DNA of 52,326 bases, from contig NZ_CABPSH010000019.1 in assembly GCF_902459725.1 (NCBI RefSeq), forward strand, positions 1-52,326, written 5' to 3'. Made by a program: the position numbers and the translations under genes. This DNA comes from Pandoraea eparura. GTDB lineage: Bacteria > Pseudomonadota > Gammaproteobacteria > Burkholderiales > Burkholderiaceae. Below the pieces are notes generated by a model. That model was given only the letters and a program-made list of their open reading frames with translations, made no database searches and had not been told where the DNA came from. Of the stretch, positions 44,293 to 52,245 are shown one piece after another; the stretch's first letter is position 1, and each line of letters opens with the position of its first letter.

Positions 44293-45279
44293 ATGTTCAA
44301 CCCATTACGTGACCGGGACGACGCACCGCCTGCCCACGAATCGCCGACCGAGGACGCGGCGCCGGGCGGCGCCGATGTCATCGACAAGGCGAGCGATGTT
44401 GCTGTCGGCGCAGGCAGCTTTGGTGGCGGTGACGCACCGAGGTGCGACGTGGCGCCCGCCGCGATCGACCCGGACAGTCTTGCGCCGAGCGCGACCTTCG
44501 CCGTGCGCCGCTTCCGTCATGGGGCGTGGCAGTCGGCGGGCGACGCGCTGGCCGAAGAAGTGCCGGTGGCACTGGAATTCAACGGCATCTCCCACGTGGT
44601 GATGCTCGCCACGCCGGCCGATATCGAAGACTTTGCGCTGGGCTTCGCGTTGTCCGAGGGCATTCTGGGCGACCGGCGCGAGTGTTATGGCATTGACGTG
44701 AGCGCAACGTCGCAGGGCGTGACGGCGCATCTCGAAGTCTCGTCGCGCGCGTTTGCCGGACTCAAGGCGCGGCGTCGAAATCTCACCGGGCGCACCGGCT
44801 GCGGGCTGTGCGGCACGGAAAGCCTCGATCAGGTGCTGCGGCCGCTGCCGGCGGCCGGCGAGCCGCTGCGCGTGACGCATGCGGCGCTGGCCGCCGCGCA
44901 TGCCGGGCTGGCGCGACATCAGCCCCTGAACGGCGTGACGGGGGCCGTGCACGGCGCTGCCTGGTGTTCGCCGCAGGGCGAGATAATTTGCCTGCGTGAA
45001 GACGTCGGCCGGCACAATGCGCTCGACAAGCTGATCGGCGCGCTCGCGCGCAGCGAACAGGCGTTCGATCGCGGCTTCGTCCTCATGACGAGTCGCGCAA
45101 GCGTCGAAATCGTGCAAAAGGCGGCGCAGGTGGGCATTCCGATGGTCGCGGCGGTGTCAGCGGCAACGGCGCTCGCGGTGCGAACGGCCGAGGGGGCGGG
45201 CGTGACGCTGGTGGGTTTCGTGCGCGGTGAGCAGTGCGTCATCTACACCGGCGGGGCGGCGCTCGACGCCAGCGCCTGA
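44293..45279 (+). CDS. fdhD: Formate dehydrogenase accessory sulfurtransferase FdhD (FdsC)
   Basis: A 328-residue FdhD-type protein that sulfurates the molybdenum cofactor for formate dehydrogenase. The sulfur-carrying CxxC is Cys170-Gly-Leu-Cys173 in GRTGCGLCGTESL; LREDVGRHNALDKLIG and SRASVEIVQKAA are family motifs. The first ~65 residues are low-complexity and not family-like. The start is debatable: AGGAG (44275-44279) is best spaced for a TTG at 44287, while the ATG at 44293 is 13 bp away. It corresponds to fdsC of the fdsGBACD order. Confidence 0.93.
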   Translation: MFNPLRDRDDAPPAHESPTEDAAPGGADVIDKASDVAVGAGSFGGGDAPRCDVAPAAIDPDSLAPSATFAVRRFRHGAWQSAGDALAEEVPVALEFNGISHVVMLATPADIEDFALGFALSEGILGDRRECYGIDVSATSQGVTAHLEVSSRAFAGLKARRRNLTGRTGCGLCGTESLDQVLRPLPAAGEPLRVTHAALAAAHAGLARHQPLNGVTGAVHGAAWCSPQGEIICLREDVGRHNALDKLIGALARSEQAFDRGFVLMTSRASVEIVQKAAQVGIPMVAAVSAATALAVRTAEGAGVTLVGFVRGEQCVIYTGGAALDASA

Positions 45280-45306
45280 CGGCAACGAAGCAGCAGGAGA
45301 TTTTCG

Positions 45307-45567
45307 ATGGACGGCAACAACCTCGTACGCATGGCCAATCGCATCGCGGACTTCTTTGAATCGCTACCCGATCGCGAGGAAGCGCTCGACGAGGTCGCCT
45401 CGCATCTGCACAAGTTCTGGGACCCCCGCATGCGCGCCGAGATCCTGGCGCTGGCCGACACGCCGGCGTCCGCCGAGATGCATCTGCTGGTGCGCGAAGC
45501 GCTGGTTCGTCATCGTGAACAGTTGATGCCGCCAGGCAAGCCCGGACACTTGGGGGCGGCGACATAG
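45307..45567 (+). CDS. fdsD: Formate dehydrogenase delta subunit
   Basis: An 86-residue helical protein matching the small delta subunit of the soluble NAD-dependent formate dehydrogenase (MDGNNLVRMANRIADFFESL opening; HLHKFWDPRMRAEI in the middle). It stabilises the complex. It lies 27 bp after fdhD behind CAGGAGA and closes the fdsGBA-fdhD-fdsD operon. Confidence 0.92.
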   Translation: MDGNNLVRMANRIADFFESLPDREEALDEVASHLHKFWDPRMRAEILALADTPASAEMHLLVREALVRHREQLMPPGKPGHLGAAT

Positions 45568-45664
45568 GGCGGCCTACGACTTGCATCGACGCGAAGATAC
45601 GCAGGTCGCGGTATAGTGGGAGGTGCCGTCGCGCCTTGGCGCGGCTTTCCCCGCGGAGGACTTG

Positions 45665-45859
45665 ATGAGCGATACCCCGACGCGCAAGCCCGGATCACAA
45701 CACCCTCAGCCGGAAGACATCGTGGAGCGCGACCTCGACGAAGCGCTCGAGGAGACGTTTCCGGCCAGCGACCCTGTTTCCATCGAGATCGACAAGCCGA
45801 AACACGCCCCAAGGTCGACGTCGGCAGGCCCGGCTGGCGGGGCCGGTGGCCGAAAATAA
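45665..45859 (+). CDS. Small conserved protein with an ETFPASDPVS motif
   Basis: A 64-residue polar protein. Its centre, DIVERDLDEALEETFPASDP, resembles a short motif found in many small uncharacterised proteobacterial proteins. The ends are disordered and Gly/Pro-rich. The start at 45665 has GCGGAGGA before it, a strong site that supports translation. No domain or export signal is visible; function unknown. A hairpin directly follows the stop. Confidence 0.7.
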   Translation: MSDTPTRKPGSQHPQPEDIVERDLDEALEETFPASDPVSIEIDKPKHAPRSTSAGPAGGAGGRK

Positions 45860-45901
45860 TTCGCCGCCCGGCAGGGGTTTGCCGCCCGGGCGGGGCGAAT
45901 T
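45858..45901 (+). terminator. Long stem-loop after the 64-residue protein gene
   Basis: AATTCGCC (45858-45865) and GGCGAATT (45894-45901) close a stem that continues with a GC-rich inner hairpin (CGGCA/TGCCG). The arms begin in the stop codon. No T-run follows, so termination efficiency is uncertain. Confidence 0.55.
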
Positions 45902-45952
45902 CATGGCAAAATGCCGCGCCTGACTCTCTCAGGCTGGGACTGTAGGAAATCA

Positions 45953-46321
45953 ATGGCGGCAGGTACGGTAAAAAAAGTTCGACGCTACGCGCTGGAAACC
46001 ATCGACGTGATGGGGCAGAGCGGGCTGGGTGTCGTCGAGCGCCCTGACGGGCGTTTCGTCATGTATCCGGAATACTGGACACAGACGCAGGCGCTTAGCC
46101 AGAAAATGCGCACGTTGTACCGCCGTAATTGCCAGCTCGAGTACCAATTGGCAAAGCTCACGCGCGAACTCGACCGCCTTCGCAGCGTGGTCGACACGCC
46201 GCGCCCCGTCGGGAATCCGCAGGCGTCGTTGCCGGGCACGGACGTGCCTCAGCCCGAACCCGCGCTCGAGCGCAAGGCCGCCGCGGAACTGCCGCCACGA
46301 CGACGCAAGCGCGCCGCCTGA
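45953..46321 (+). CDS. Hypothetical protein, basic, with a coiled-coil segment
   Basis: A 122-residue protein that I do not recognise. Residues 1-45 are compact (VERPDGRFVMYPEYWTQ), residues 50-80 look like a coiled coil (LYRRNCQLEYQLAKLTRELD), and the tail is Pro/Arg-rich, ending PRRRKRAA. The start follows TAGGAAAT. The basic tail could bind nucleic acid. It is followed by the dioxygenase-like gene on the same strand. Confidence 0.7.
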   Translation: MAAGTVKKVRRYALETIDVMGQSGLGVVERPDGRFVMYPEYWTQTQALSQKMRTLYRRNCQLEYQLAKLTRELDRLRSVVDTPRPVGNPQASLPGTDVPQPEPALERKAAAELPPRRRKRAA

Positions 46322-46436
46322 GTGTGACGTTGCGCGCAACGTCACGCCCACGTGGCGCGCCAGACCTCCCGATTCATCCTGCCACACTACCGAATTTCCC
46401 TCAACATCCAGCTATTTTCCCGCTTCGCCGACCATC

Positions 46437-47198
46437 ATGGCGCTTACCGCATCGCAGCTCGAAACCTTCCGTCACGACGGTTATCTGATTCTTCCGCGCT
46501 ATGTGGCGCAGGCCGACTGCGAGGCGATGCTGGCCGACGCGCGAGCGCAACTGGCGGCGGCCACATTGCCGCTCGAGTTCGAAGCCGATGTGGGCTATGC
46601 GGGGGCACCGGTATCGCGCGAAGCGCAGGGCGGGCAGACCGTTCGTCGTCTGCTCAAGGCGTATGACCGTGGTGACGCGCTGCGTCGCTGGGCAACGCGT
46701 CCGGATCTGGTCGAGTCGCTCGCGCAGATATTCGGCGAGGACGTGGTACTCACGCTGGCGCACCACAATTGCGTGATGACCAAGCACCCGCATTTCGGTA
46801 CGGCGACCGGCTGGCATCGCGATATCCGGTATTGGTCGTTCCCGCAGAATTCCCTGATTTCGGTGTGGCTGGCGCTGGGGCAGGAAACGCGCGAGAACGG
46901 TGCGCTGCGCTTCATCCCTGGGTCGCATCGCGAACAACTCAAGCCGCACCAACTCGATTCGCTTGACTTCCTGCGTCCCGACGAACCGGACAACCAGCCG
47001 CTCGTCGCCCGCGGCCAGCAGGTGGCGCTCGCGCAGGGCGACGTCGTGCTGTTTCACAGCGGCCTGTTTCACGCGGCCGGGCGCAACGAGGGCGATACCA
47101 CGAAATTCTCTGTCGTGTTTGCGTATCGCGGCGAAAGCAATCCGCCAACGCCGGGCACACGCTCCGCATCGGCCGGCGAAATCGCACTGGGGCACTGA
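46437..47198 (+). CDS. Phytanoyl-CoA dioxygenase (PhyH) family protein
   Basis: A 253-residue Fe(II)/2-oxoglutarate-dependent oxygenase-like protein. The iron site is His127-x-Asp129 in GWHRDIRYW and His212 in SGLFHAAG; FVFAYRG-like KFSVVFAYRG supplies the 2-oxoglutarate Arg. The segment ENGALRFIPGSHR is typical of PhyH proteins. Substrate is unknown; bacterial relatives act on small hydroxylation targets. The start at 46437 is the family-typical one, without a strong ribosome site. Confidence 0.88.
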   Translation: MALTASQLETFRHDGYLILPRYVAQADCEAMLADARAQLAAATLPLEFEADVGYAGAPVSREAQGGQTVRRLLKAYDRGDALRRWATRPDLVESLAQIFGEDVVLTLAHHNCVMTKHPHFGTATGWHRDIRYWSFPQNSLISVWLALGQETRENGALRFIPGSHREQLKPHQLDSLDFLRPDEPDNQPLVARGQQVALAQGDVVLFHSGLFHAAGRNEGDTTKFSVVFAYRGESNPPTPGTRSASAGEIALGH

Positions 47199-47471
47199 CA
47201 AACCTTGCGCCGAGAATCTCGACGCTCGGCGCAGCCTGACAATTCCGAAAACATTTTGGGTGCTTTCCTAATTCGGTGAGTACCTTTTCCCGCGTAGACT
47301 CTCTGGCCACCCTGATGGTGTCGCACGCTGGCGCCCGTGAGCCGAATCGTCCCCGAGGCGATGCCGTGCCGCGCCGGTAATCTGCCTGACGCCATTCCAT
47401 GACAAGCGTCGTGACGCGCCCGTGTCGACTTCGGTCGGCGCGGCGTGCACGGCCGTTTCCGGAGGAGACAC

Positions 47472-48866
47472 GTGTCCCATTTGTCTGATATCCCTGCTGC
47501 ACCGCCCGTCGCCTCGACGGGCGCGACGTCGGATGCGCTCGCCGTTGCGGGCCGCGCGACCTGGGGGTCGCGGCTAGGCTTCATCCTGGCGGCGGCCGGC
47601 TCCGCCGTGGGGCTTGGCGCGGTATGGAAATTTCCCTACGTGGTGGGCCAACACGGTGGCGGTGCCTTTCTCGCTGTATACCTGGGCTGCGTGCTGTCGC
47701 TTGGTGTCGCGCTGCTGCTTGCCGAGATGACCCTCGGCCGGTTGACCGGCAAGTCGGTCACGACGGCGCTGCGGGAATTGGGCGGGCGACGCTGGGCCTG
47801 GGTCGGGCGCATTGCCACGTTCAACGCGTTCGCGATTCTGTCGTTCTACGTCGTCGTCGGTGGCTGGACAGTGGCGTATCTCATCCGGGCGATGACCGGC
47901 ACGGTGCTCGCTGGCGAAACCGATCGTCTGGTCGGTGAATTCTCAAGCTTCATTGCGGACCCGGTGGCGTCGCTCGCGAGCATGGGGGCCTTTCTCGGGC
48001 TGACGACCGCCATCGTCGCTGCCGGCGTGCAGAAGGGGATCGAGCGGGCAGGCAAGTGGCTCATGCCCGCATTGTTCCTGTTGATGCTGCTGGTTATGGC
48101 GCGCGCGCTCACCTTGCCGGGTGCCATGGCCGGTGTCGCCTGGTTCCTGACGCCCGACTTCTCCGTCATTTCCGGCGCCACGCTGCTCGAAGCGCTGGGC
48201 CTGGCGTTCTTCTCACTGTCGCTCGGGGCGGGCATGATCGTGGTCTACGGCTCGTATCTGCCCAAAGACGCGCGACTGGCCGGCTCGGCCGTCTGGGTGG
48301 CGACGCTCGCAACGTTTGCCTGCTGCCTGGCCGGGCTGATGATTTTGCCGGCGGTGTTCGCGTTCGGCGTGGCGCCCAACGCGGGGCCAGGGCTGACCTT
48401 CATCACGATGCCCGCGATTTTCGCGCAGATGCCGATGGGCCATCTCGTGGCGATCGCATTTTTCCTGTTGCTTCTGTTTGCCGCGCTGACGTCCGCCGTC
48501 TCGCTGTTCGAACCCGTCACGGCGTTTCTCATCGACGAATATCAATGGCGTCGCGGGCCGGCCGTGGTGGCGGTGCTGGTCGCCACGTTCGTCTTCGGCG
48601 CACCGGCCGCGTTGTCCTTCGGCGTGTGGTCGGACGTGCGCATCTTCGACCGCACGATTTTCGATCTGATGGACTATGCGACCGTCAATCTCTTGATGCC
48701 CGCGGGCGGGTTATGCGTGGCGTGGTTCGTCGGCGCTCGGATTTGGCCGACGGCGCGCACCGTACTCGATGGCACGCGAGCGCAGTGGTTCGTGCCGGTG
48801 TGGCGCGTGCTGCTGCTTGGGCTCACGCCGATTGCGATCTTCGGCGTGTGGTATCAGAGCCTTTGA
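47472..48866 (+). CDS. Sodium:neurotransmitter symporter (NSS/SNF) family transporter
   Basis: A 464-residue inner-membrane symporter with about 11-12 helices. The NSS signature in helix 1 is complete: GSRLGFILAAAGSAVGLGAVWKF in overlapping parts, with the two unwound-helix glycines and the conserved WKFPYVVGQHGGGAF. It likely takes up amino acids with Na+. A GTG at 47472 is chosen because GGAGGAG lies directly before it; an ATG nine codons earlier lacks one. Convergent with gor. Confidence 0.92.
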   Translation: MSHLSDIPAAPPVASTGATSDALAVAGRATWGSRLGFILAAAGSAVGLGAVWKFPYVVGQHGGGAFLAVYLGCVLSLGVALLLAEMTLGRLTGKSVTTALRELGGRRWAWVGRIATFNAFAILSFYVVVGGWTVAYLIRAMTGTVLAGETDRLVGEFSSFIADPVASLASMGAFLGLTTAIVAAGVQKGIERAGKWLMPALFLLMLLVMARALTLPGAMAGVAWFLTPDFSVISGATLLEALGLAFFSLSLGAGMIVVYGSYLPKDARLAGSAVWVATLATFACCLAGLMILPAVFAFGVAPNAGPGLTFITMPAIFAQMPMGHLVAIAFFLLLLFAALTSAVSLFEPVTAFLIDEYQWRRGPAVVAVLVATFVFGAPAALSFGVWSDVRIFDRTIFDLMDYATVNLLMPAGGLCVAWFVGARIWPTARTVLDGTRAQWFVPVWRVLLLGLTPIAIFGVWYQSL

Positions 48867-48875
48867 TGGGCAGGG

Positions 48876-48895
48876 GACGGGGCGCCGCCCCCGTC
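48876..48895. terminator. GC-rich stem-loop between the symporter gene and gor
   Basis: GACGGGG (48876-48882) and CCCCGTC (48889-48895) pair over 7 bp with a 6-base loop. No T-run follows on either strand, so it is only a candidate. Confidence 0.35.
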
Positions 48896-49038
48896 GACGA
48901 CCTGGGTGCCCTGGGCACTCAGCGACCGCTACGCGCGCCAGCCCACCGACGCAGGCCAGATGACCTGAACGGCCCGCGCCATCTAGGTGGTCTACGAGGG
49001 ATGCGAGAACGACGCGCCCCGGGTGACGTGCCGGCGAA

Positions 49039-50400
49039 TCACGCGACTGGCGTTCGCATCGTCACCCATTCCTCGGCCGCCGTCGGGTGTACCGCGAGCG
49101 TGCGGTCGAAGTCGGCCTTCGTGGCGCCCATCGACAGCGCCACACCGAGCAGTTGCACTTGCTCGCCTGCGTGGTCGCCTACCATGTGGGCGCCGACGAT
49201 CTTGTCGGTGGCACCGTCCACGAGCAGTTTCATCAGGACCTTTTCCTGGCGGCCCGACAGGGTGGCCTTGAGCGGCCGGAACGACGCCTTGTACACCTGG
49301 AGCTGGGCATAAACGGCGCGTGCCTCGCTTTCGGTCAACCCGACCACGCCGATCTCCGGGGTGCTGAACACCGCTGTCGGAATCCGCTGGTGGTCGACGC
49401 GTGTCGTGCGCTCGCCGAACACCGTGTCGGCGAAGGCCTGGCCTTCGCGAATCGCCATCGGCGTCAGGTTGACGCGATCGGTCACATCGCCCACGGCGAA
49501 GATCGATGGCACATTGGTGCGCGAGAATTCGTCAACGATGACCGCGCCCCTGTCGTTGAGCGCCACACCGCTCGCTGCCAAGCCGAGACCTTGGGTGTAG
49601 GGCACGCGTCCGGCCGCGCTGAGCAAGACGTCGGAGTCGTGCGTGCTGCCGTCGGACATCGTCACGCGCAACTTGCCAGGCGTCTTGTCGACGCGCGCCA
49701 CGGTGCGCTCGAGCAGGATCTCGATGCCGCGCTCGCGATACGCGGCTTCGAGCGAGGTGCGAACGTCGTCGTCGAAGCCACGCAGCAAGTGCGGACCGCG
49801 ATGCACGAGCGTGACCTTCGTGCCGAGTCCGGCGAACACGCCTGCGAATTCCAGGGCGATGTAACCGCCGCCGATGATCGTGATGCGCTCGGGCAGTGAT
49901 TCGAGATGAAACACTTCGTTAGACGAAATGGCATGCTCGCGGCCGATGAAGTGCGGCTGATCCGCCGGTTTGCCGCCGGTGGCGATCAGGATGTGGCGGG
50001 CCGTGATGCGCTCGCCCGTGGCCGGCAGCACGACCGTGTTCGGACCTTCGACCACGGCACGCGCCTCGACCAGTTCGGCGCCCGCGCGTTCAAGGTTGGC
50101 CCGATAGATGCCTTCGAGCCGCGCGATCTCGCTGTCTTTGCGCGCAATGAGCGTCTTCCAGTCGAACGTGGGGGCGGGCACTTGCCAGCCGAAACCGGCG
50201 GCATCCTCGAACTCGTCGGCGAAGCGGCTGGCGTAGACGAGCAACTTCTTCGGTACGCAACCGCGAATCACGCAGGTGCCGCCGACGCGGAACTCCTCCG
50301 CGACTTTCACGCGGGCACCGTATTGTGCCGCGACGCGCGCTGCGCGCACACCGCCCGAACCGGCACCGATCACGAAAAGATCCACATCGAACTGGGGCAT
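49039..50400 (-). CDS. gor: Glutathione-disulfide reductase
   Basis: A 453-residue FAD/NADPH flavoenzyme. The FAD motif is VIGAGSGGVRAARVAAQYG, the redox disulfide is Cys43-Cys48 in GGTCVIRGCVPKK, and the catalytic His-Glu pair is near the end (LAVHPTAAEEWVT). The NADPH motif is IIGGGYIALEFAGVFAGLG. It keeps glutathione reduced in the cytoplasm. The start at 50400 follows AGGAG; an upstream extension of 24 residues is rejected. Confidence 0.94.
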   Translation of the reverse strand: MPQFDVDLFVIGAGSGGVRAARVAAQYGARVKVAEEFRVGGTCVIRGCVPKKLLVYASRFADEFEDAAGFGWQVPAPTFDWKTLIARKDSEIARLEGIYRANLERAGAELVEARAVVEGPNTVVLPATGERITARHILIATGGKPADQPHFIGREHAISSNEVFHLESLPERITIIGGGYIALEFAGVFAGLGTKVTLVHRGPHLLRGFDDDVRTSLEAAYRERGIEILLERTVARVDKTPGKLRVTMSDGSTHDSDVLLSAAGRVPYTQGLGLAASGVALNDRGAVIVDEFSRTNVPSIFAVGDVTDRVNLTPMAIREGQAFADTVFGERTTRVDHQRIPTAVFSTPEIGVVGLTESEARAVYAQLQVYKASFRPLKATLSGRQEKVLMKLLVDGATDKIVGAHMVGDHAGEQVQLLGVALSMGATKADFDRTLAVHPTAAEEWVTMRTPVA

Positions 50401-50764
50401 CGCTGACTCCTGGAGGTCTTGCAGCACGTCGAACTGTCTCAGCGCTGGCGCAGGCAGTGTGTCGACGGCCACGAATTCTGGCGTTGAGCGATTGTGCCAG
50501 AGACCCGCGCGGCACGTCGGCGAGCCCTCGCAATTTCAGCGCCGTCCGAGGCCCGCGTCAGCGCTTGCCGTGTGATCGTGCGTCGCGCGCCGTGCTCGGC
50601 CATGCGATGTTTCTGAAATGAAACAATTCCCGCGAGTCATCGCACAGACGTGCAACAGATGCCGCTGGAAGTGCCGAAGAATCAATCGGTTGTGGCTCAT
50701 GGCCCGAAATTTGCTTTAAGTTCGGCAGGACAGGCGGGTTTCACCGCTGACAGACGAGGATGTC
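50401..50764. other. 364-bp divergent intergenic region
   Basis: It lies between gor and the small secreted protein gene, which point away from each other. Promoters for both are expected; I see no clear operator or further gene. Confidence 0.5.
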
Positions 50765-51277
50765 ATGACGAAGTCGCTCTATCGCCTCATGGGCGTCATG
50801 CTGGCGCTGACGTCGCTGTGTGGCTTCTGGATACCGGCATCGGCACATGCCGCGAATCCGTCGGGTCCCCTGAGTCATTCGGGGGCTTCGGCAAGCAAGA
50901 AGACCACCGTCGCGCACACGCGGCATGGCGCCCGGCTGTCGCGGGCCGCACGCATCAAGCGTGCGGCCCGAGCGCCGTTGTTTGACCCCCCGGGTTCTCC
51001 ACCGCCGGCACTTATCGGTGTTGCACCGGCGCCGTGGCACGATGTATTCGCCGACGCAGGCGTTTGGGTGTCCGATCCGATCGTTGTCAGCGGTGGCACG
51101 CTTGGCGGCATGCTTGGCAACGCCGGGGTGATGAAAACCGACGACAGCCTGGTCACCGGACCGCACGCCGGGCTGACGGGTCTGTATCAAACCGTATGGC
51201 ATCGCGCGCTGTCCAATCCGATGCCGAGCACGCAGCTCTTCGCCGGGGCGCCCGAATACTTCGGACTGCATTTCTAA
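50765..51277 (+). CDS. Hypothetical secreted protein
   Basis: A 170-residue protein with a signal peptide (basic start, hydrophobic LMGVMLALTSLCGFWIPASA, cleavage near AHA). The mature part begins with a basic, Ser/Arg-rich stretch (residues 35-70), then a Pro/Gly segment and a Gly-rich end with TGLYQTVWHRALSN. I do not recognise a family. GAGGATGTC before the ATG is a usable ribosome site. Single gene. Confidence 0.75.
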   Translation: MTKSLYRLMGVMLALTSLCGFWIPASAHAANPSGPLSHSGASASKKTTVAHTRHGARLSRAARIKRAARAPLFDPPGSPPPALIGVAPAPWHDVFADAGVWVSDPIVVSGGTLGGMLGNAGVMKTDDSLVTGPHAGLTGLYQTVWHRALSNPMPSTQLFAGAPEYFGLHF

Positions 51278-51794
51278 TGCTGGCCGGCCCGGCCGGCCCC
51301 TCCCGCCGCTCGGTTTCGAGCGGTAACGCCCCGCGCCCCGCTGGCGTGTCATGCTGGACACGTTCGACACGTTCGACACGCTTGCCGCCTTCTCGGTCGC
51401 ATTCGCCACCGCATGCTTCACCGCATTGAACGCTTCCGATGCGCCGTGTGCGCCGGGATGATCGTCGCATCTCGTCCACCTCGTCCACCTCGTCCACCTC
51501 GTCCACCTCGTCCACCTCGCCCGCGCAGGCCACGTGCAGGCCACGTGCGGCAAGCCTTTGGGGCGCATTCATACCATGCCACGCGGTGTTCTCGCGCTTG
51601 CCTCGCCAAGATCAATGCGGTTAGGATGAATCCGCAGCTAACGTGCGGCACTTCCTCAGGATATGCCGACTGTCGGCATGCCATTCCGTTCCGGCGCCCC
51701 CTTATGCGCGTGCCCGATGTGTCTGCGCCGAGTCGTCCCGGCAGGAAAATCGATTTAGGCGATGTCTGCGGCATCGCAGGGAGAAGTGAAAGGC
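51278..51794. repeat. 517-bp non-coding spacer with 9-bp tandem repeats
   Basis: GACACGTTC occurs as about three copies (51357-51383) and CTCGTCCAC as five perfect copies (51471-51515), with GCAGGCCACGT doubled just after (51526-51547). In other frames these translate into simple Ser-Thr or Asp-Glu-Val repeats, which I do not regard as proteins. No gene is seen. Confidence 0.85.
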
Positions 51795-52220
51795 ATGGCA
51801 TTACTCAAGGTCGACGTGGTGAGCACCGAGCGGGCGATATTTTCGGGCGAGGCACGTTTCGTCGCGGTGCCCGGCATAGCGGGAGAGTTGGGCGTGCTCC
51901 CCGGGCACACGCCGCTGCTCACGGGCATGCGCCCCGGCACGGTGCGAATCGAAGCCAGCGACGGCACTGATACGTTTCTCTATATCGCGGGCGGCTTCGT
52001 CGAGATCCAGCCGGATCGGGTGACGATTCTGGCCGATACCGCGATCCGCGCGGAGAGTCTCGACGAAGCCCGTGCCCAGCGCGCTCGCGAAGAGGCCATG
52101 GCGCTGCTCGAAACCCAGGCGGGCAATATCGATTACGCCAAGGCGCAGGCGGAACTGGCGGAAGCCGTGGCGCAATTGCAGGCCATCCGACGCATACGCA
52201 AGCAAAAGACGACTCGCTGA
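51795..52220 (+). CDS. atpC: F0F1 ATP synthase epsilon subunit, orphan copy
   Basis: A 141-residue protein with the usual two parts: an N-terminal beta sandwich ([37 protein letters not shown]) and a C-terminal two-helix domain rich in Ala and Glu. Length fits family. The start at 51795 follows AAAGGC. It has no atpD, atpG or atpA beside it, with a non-coding repeat-filled spacer before it and repeats after it. Either the main operon is split or this is a second copy. Confidence 0.9.
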   Translation: MALLKVDVVSTERAIFSGEARFVAVPGIAGELGVLPGHTPLLTGMRPGTVRIEASDGTDTFLYIAGGFVEIQPDRVTILADTAIRAESLDEARAQRAREEAMALLETQAGNIDYAKAQAELAEAVAQLQAIRRIRKQKTTR

Positions 52221-52245
52221 ACGAGTCACGCGGCGGCGGCACCCC

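Noticed and set aside
51439-51624. A short protein with Ser-Ser-Thr repeats
   Set aside because: It is only the translation of the 9-bp array, without a ribosome site or domain.
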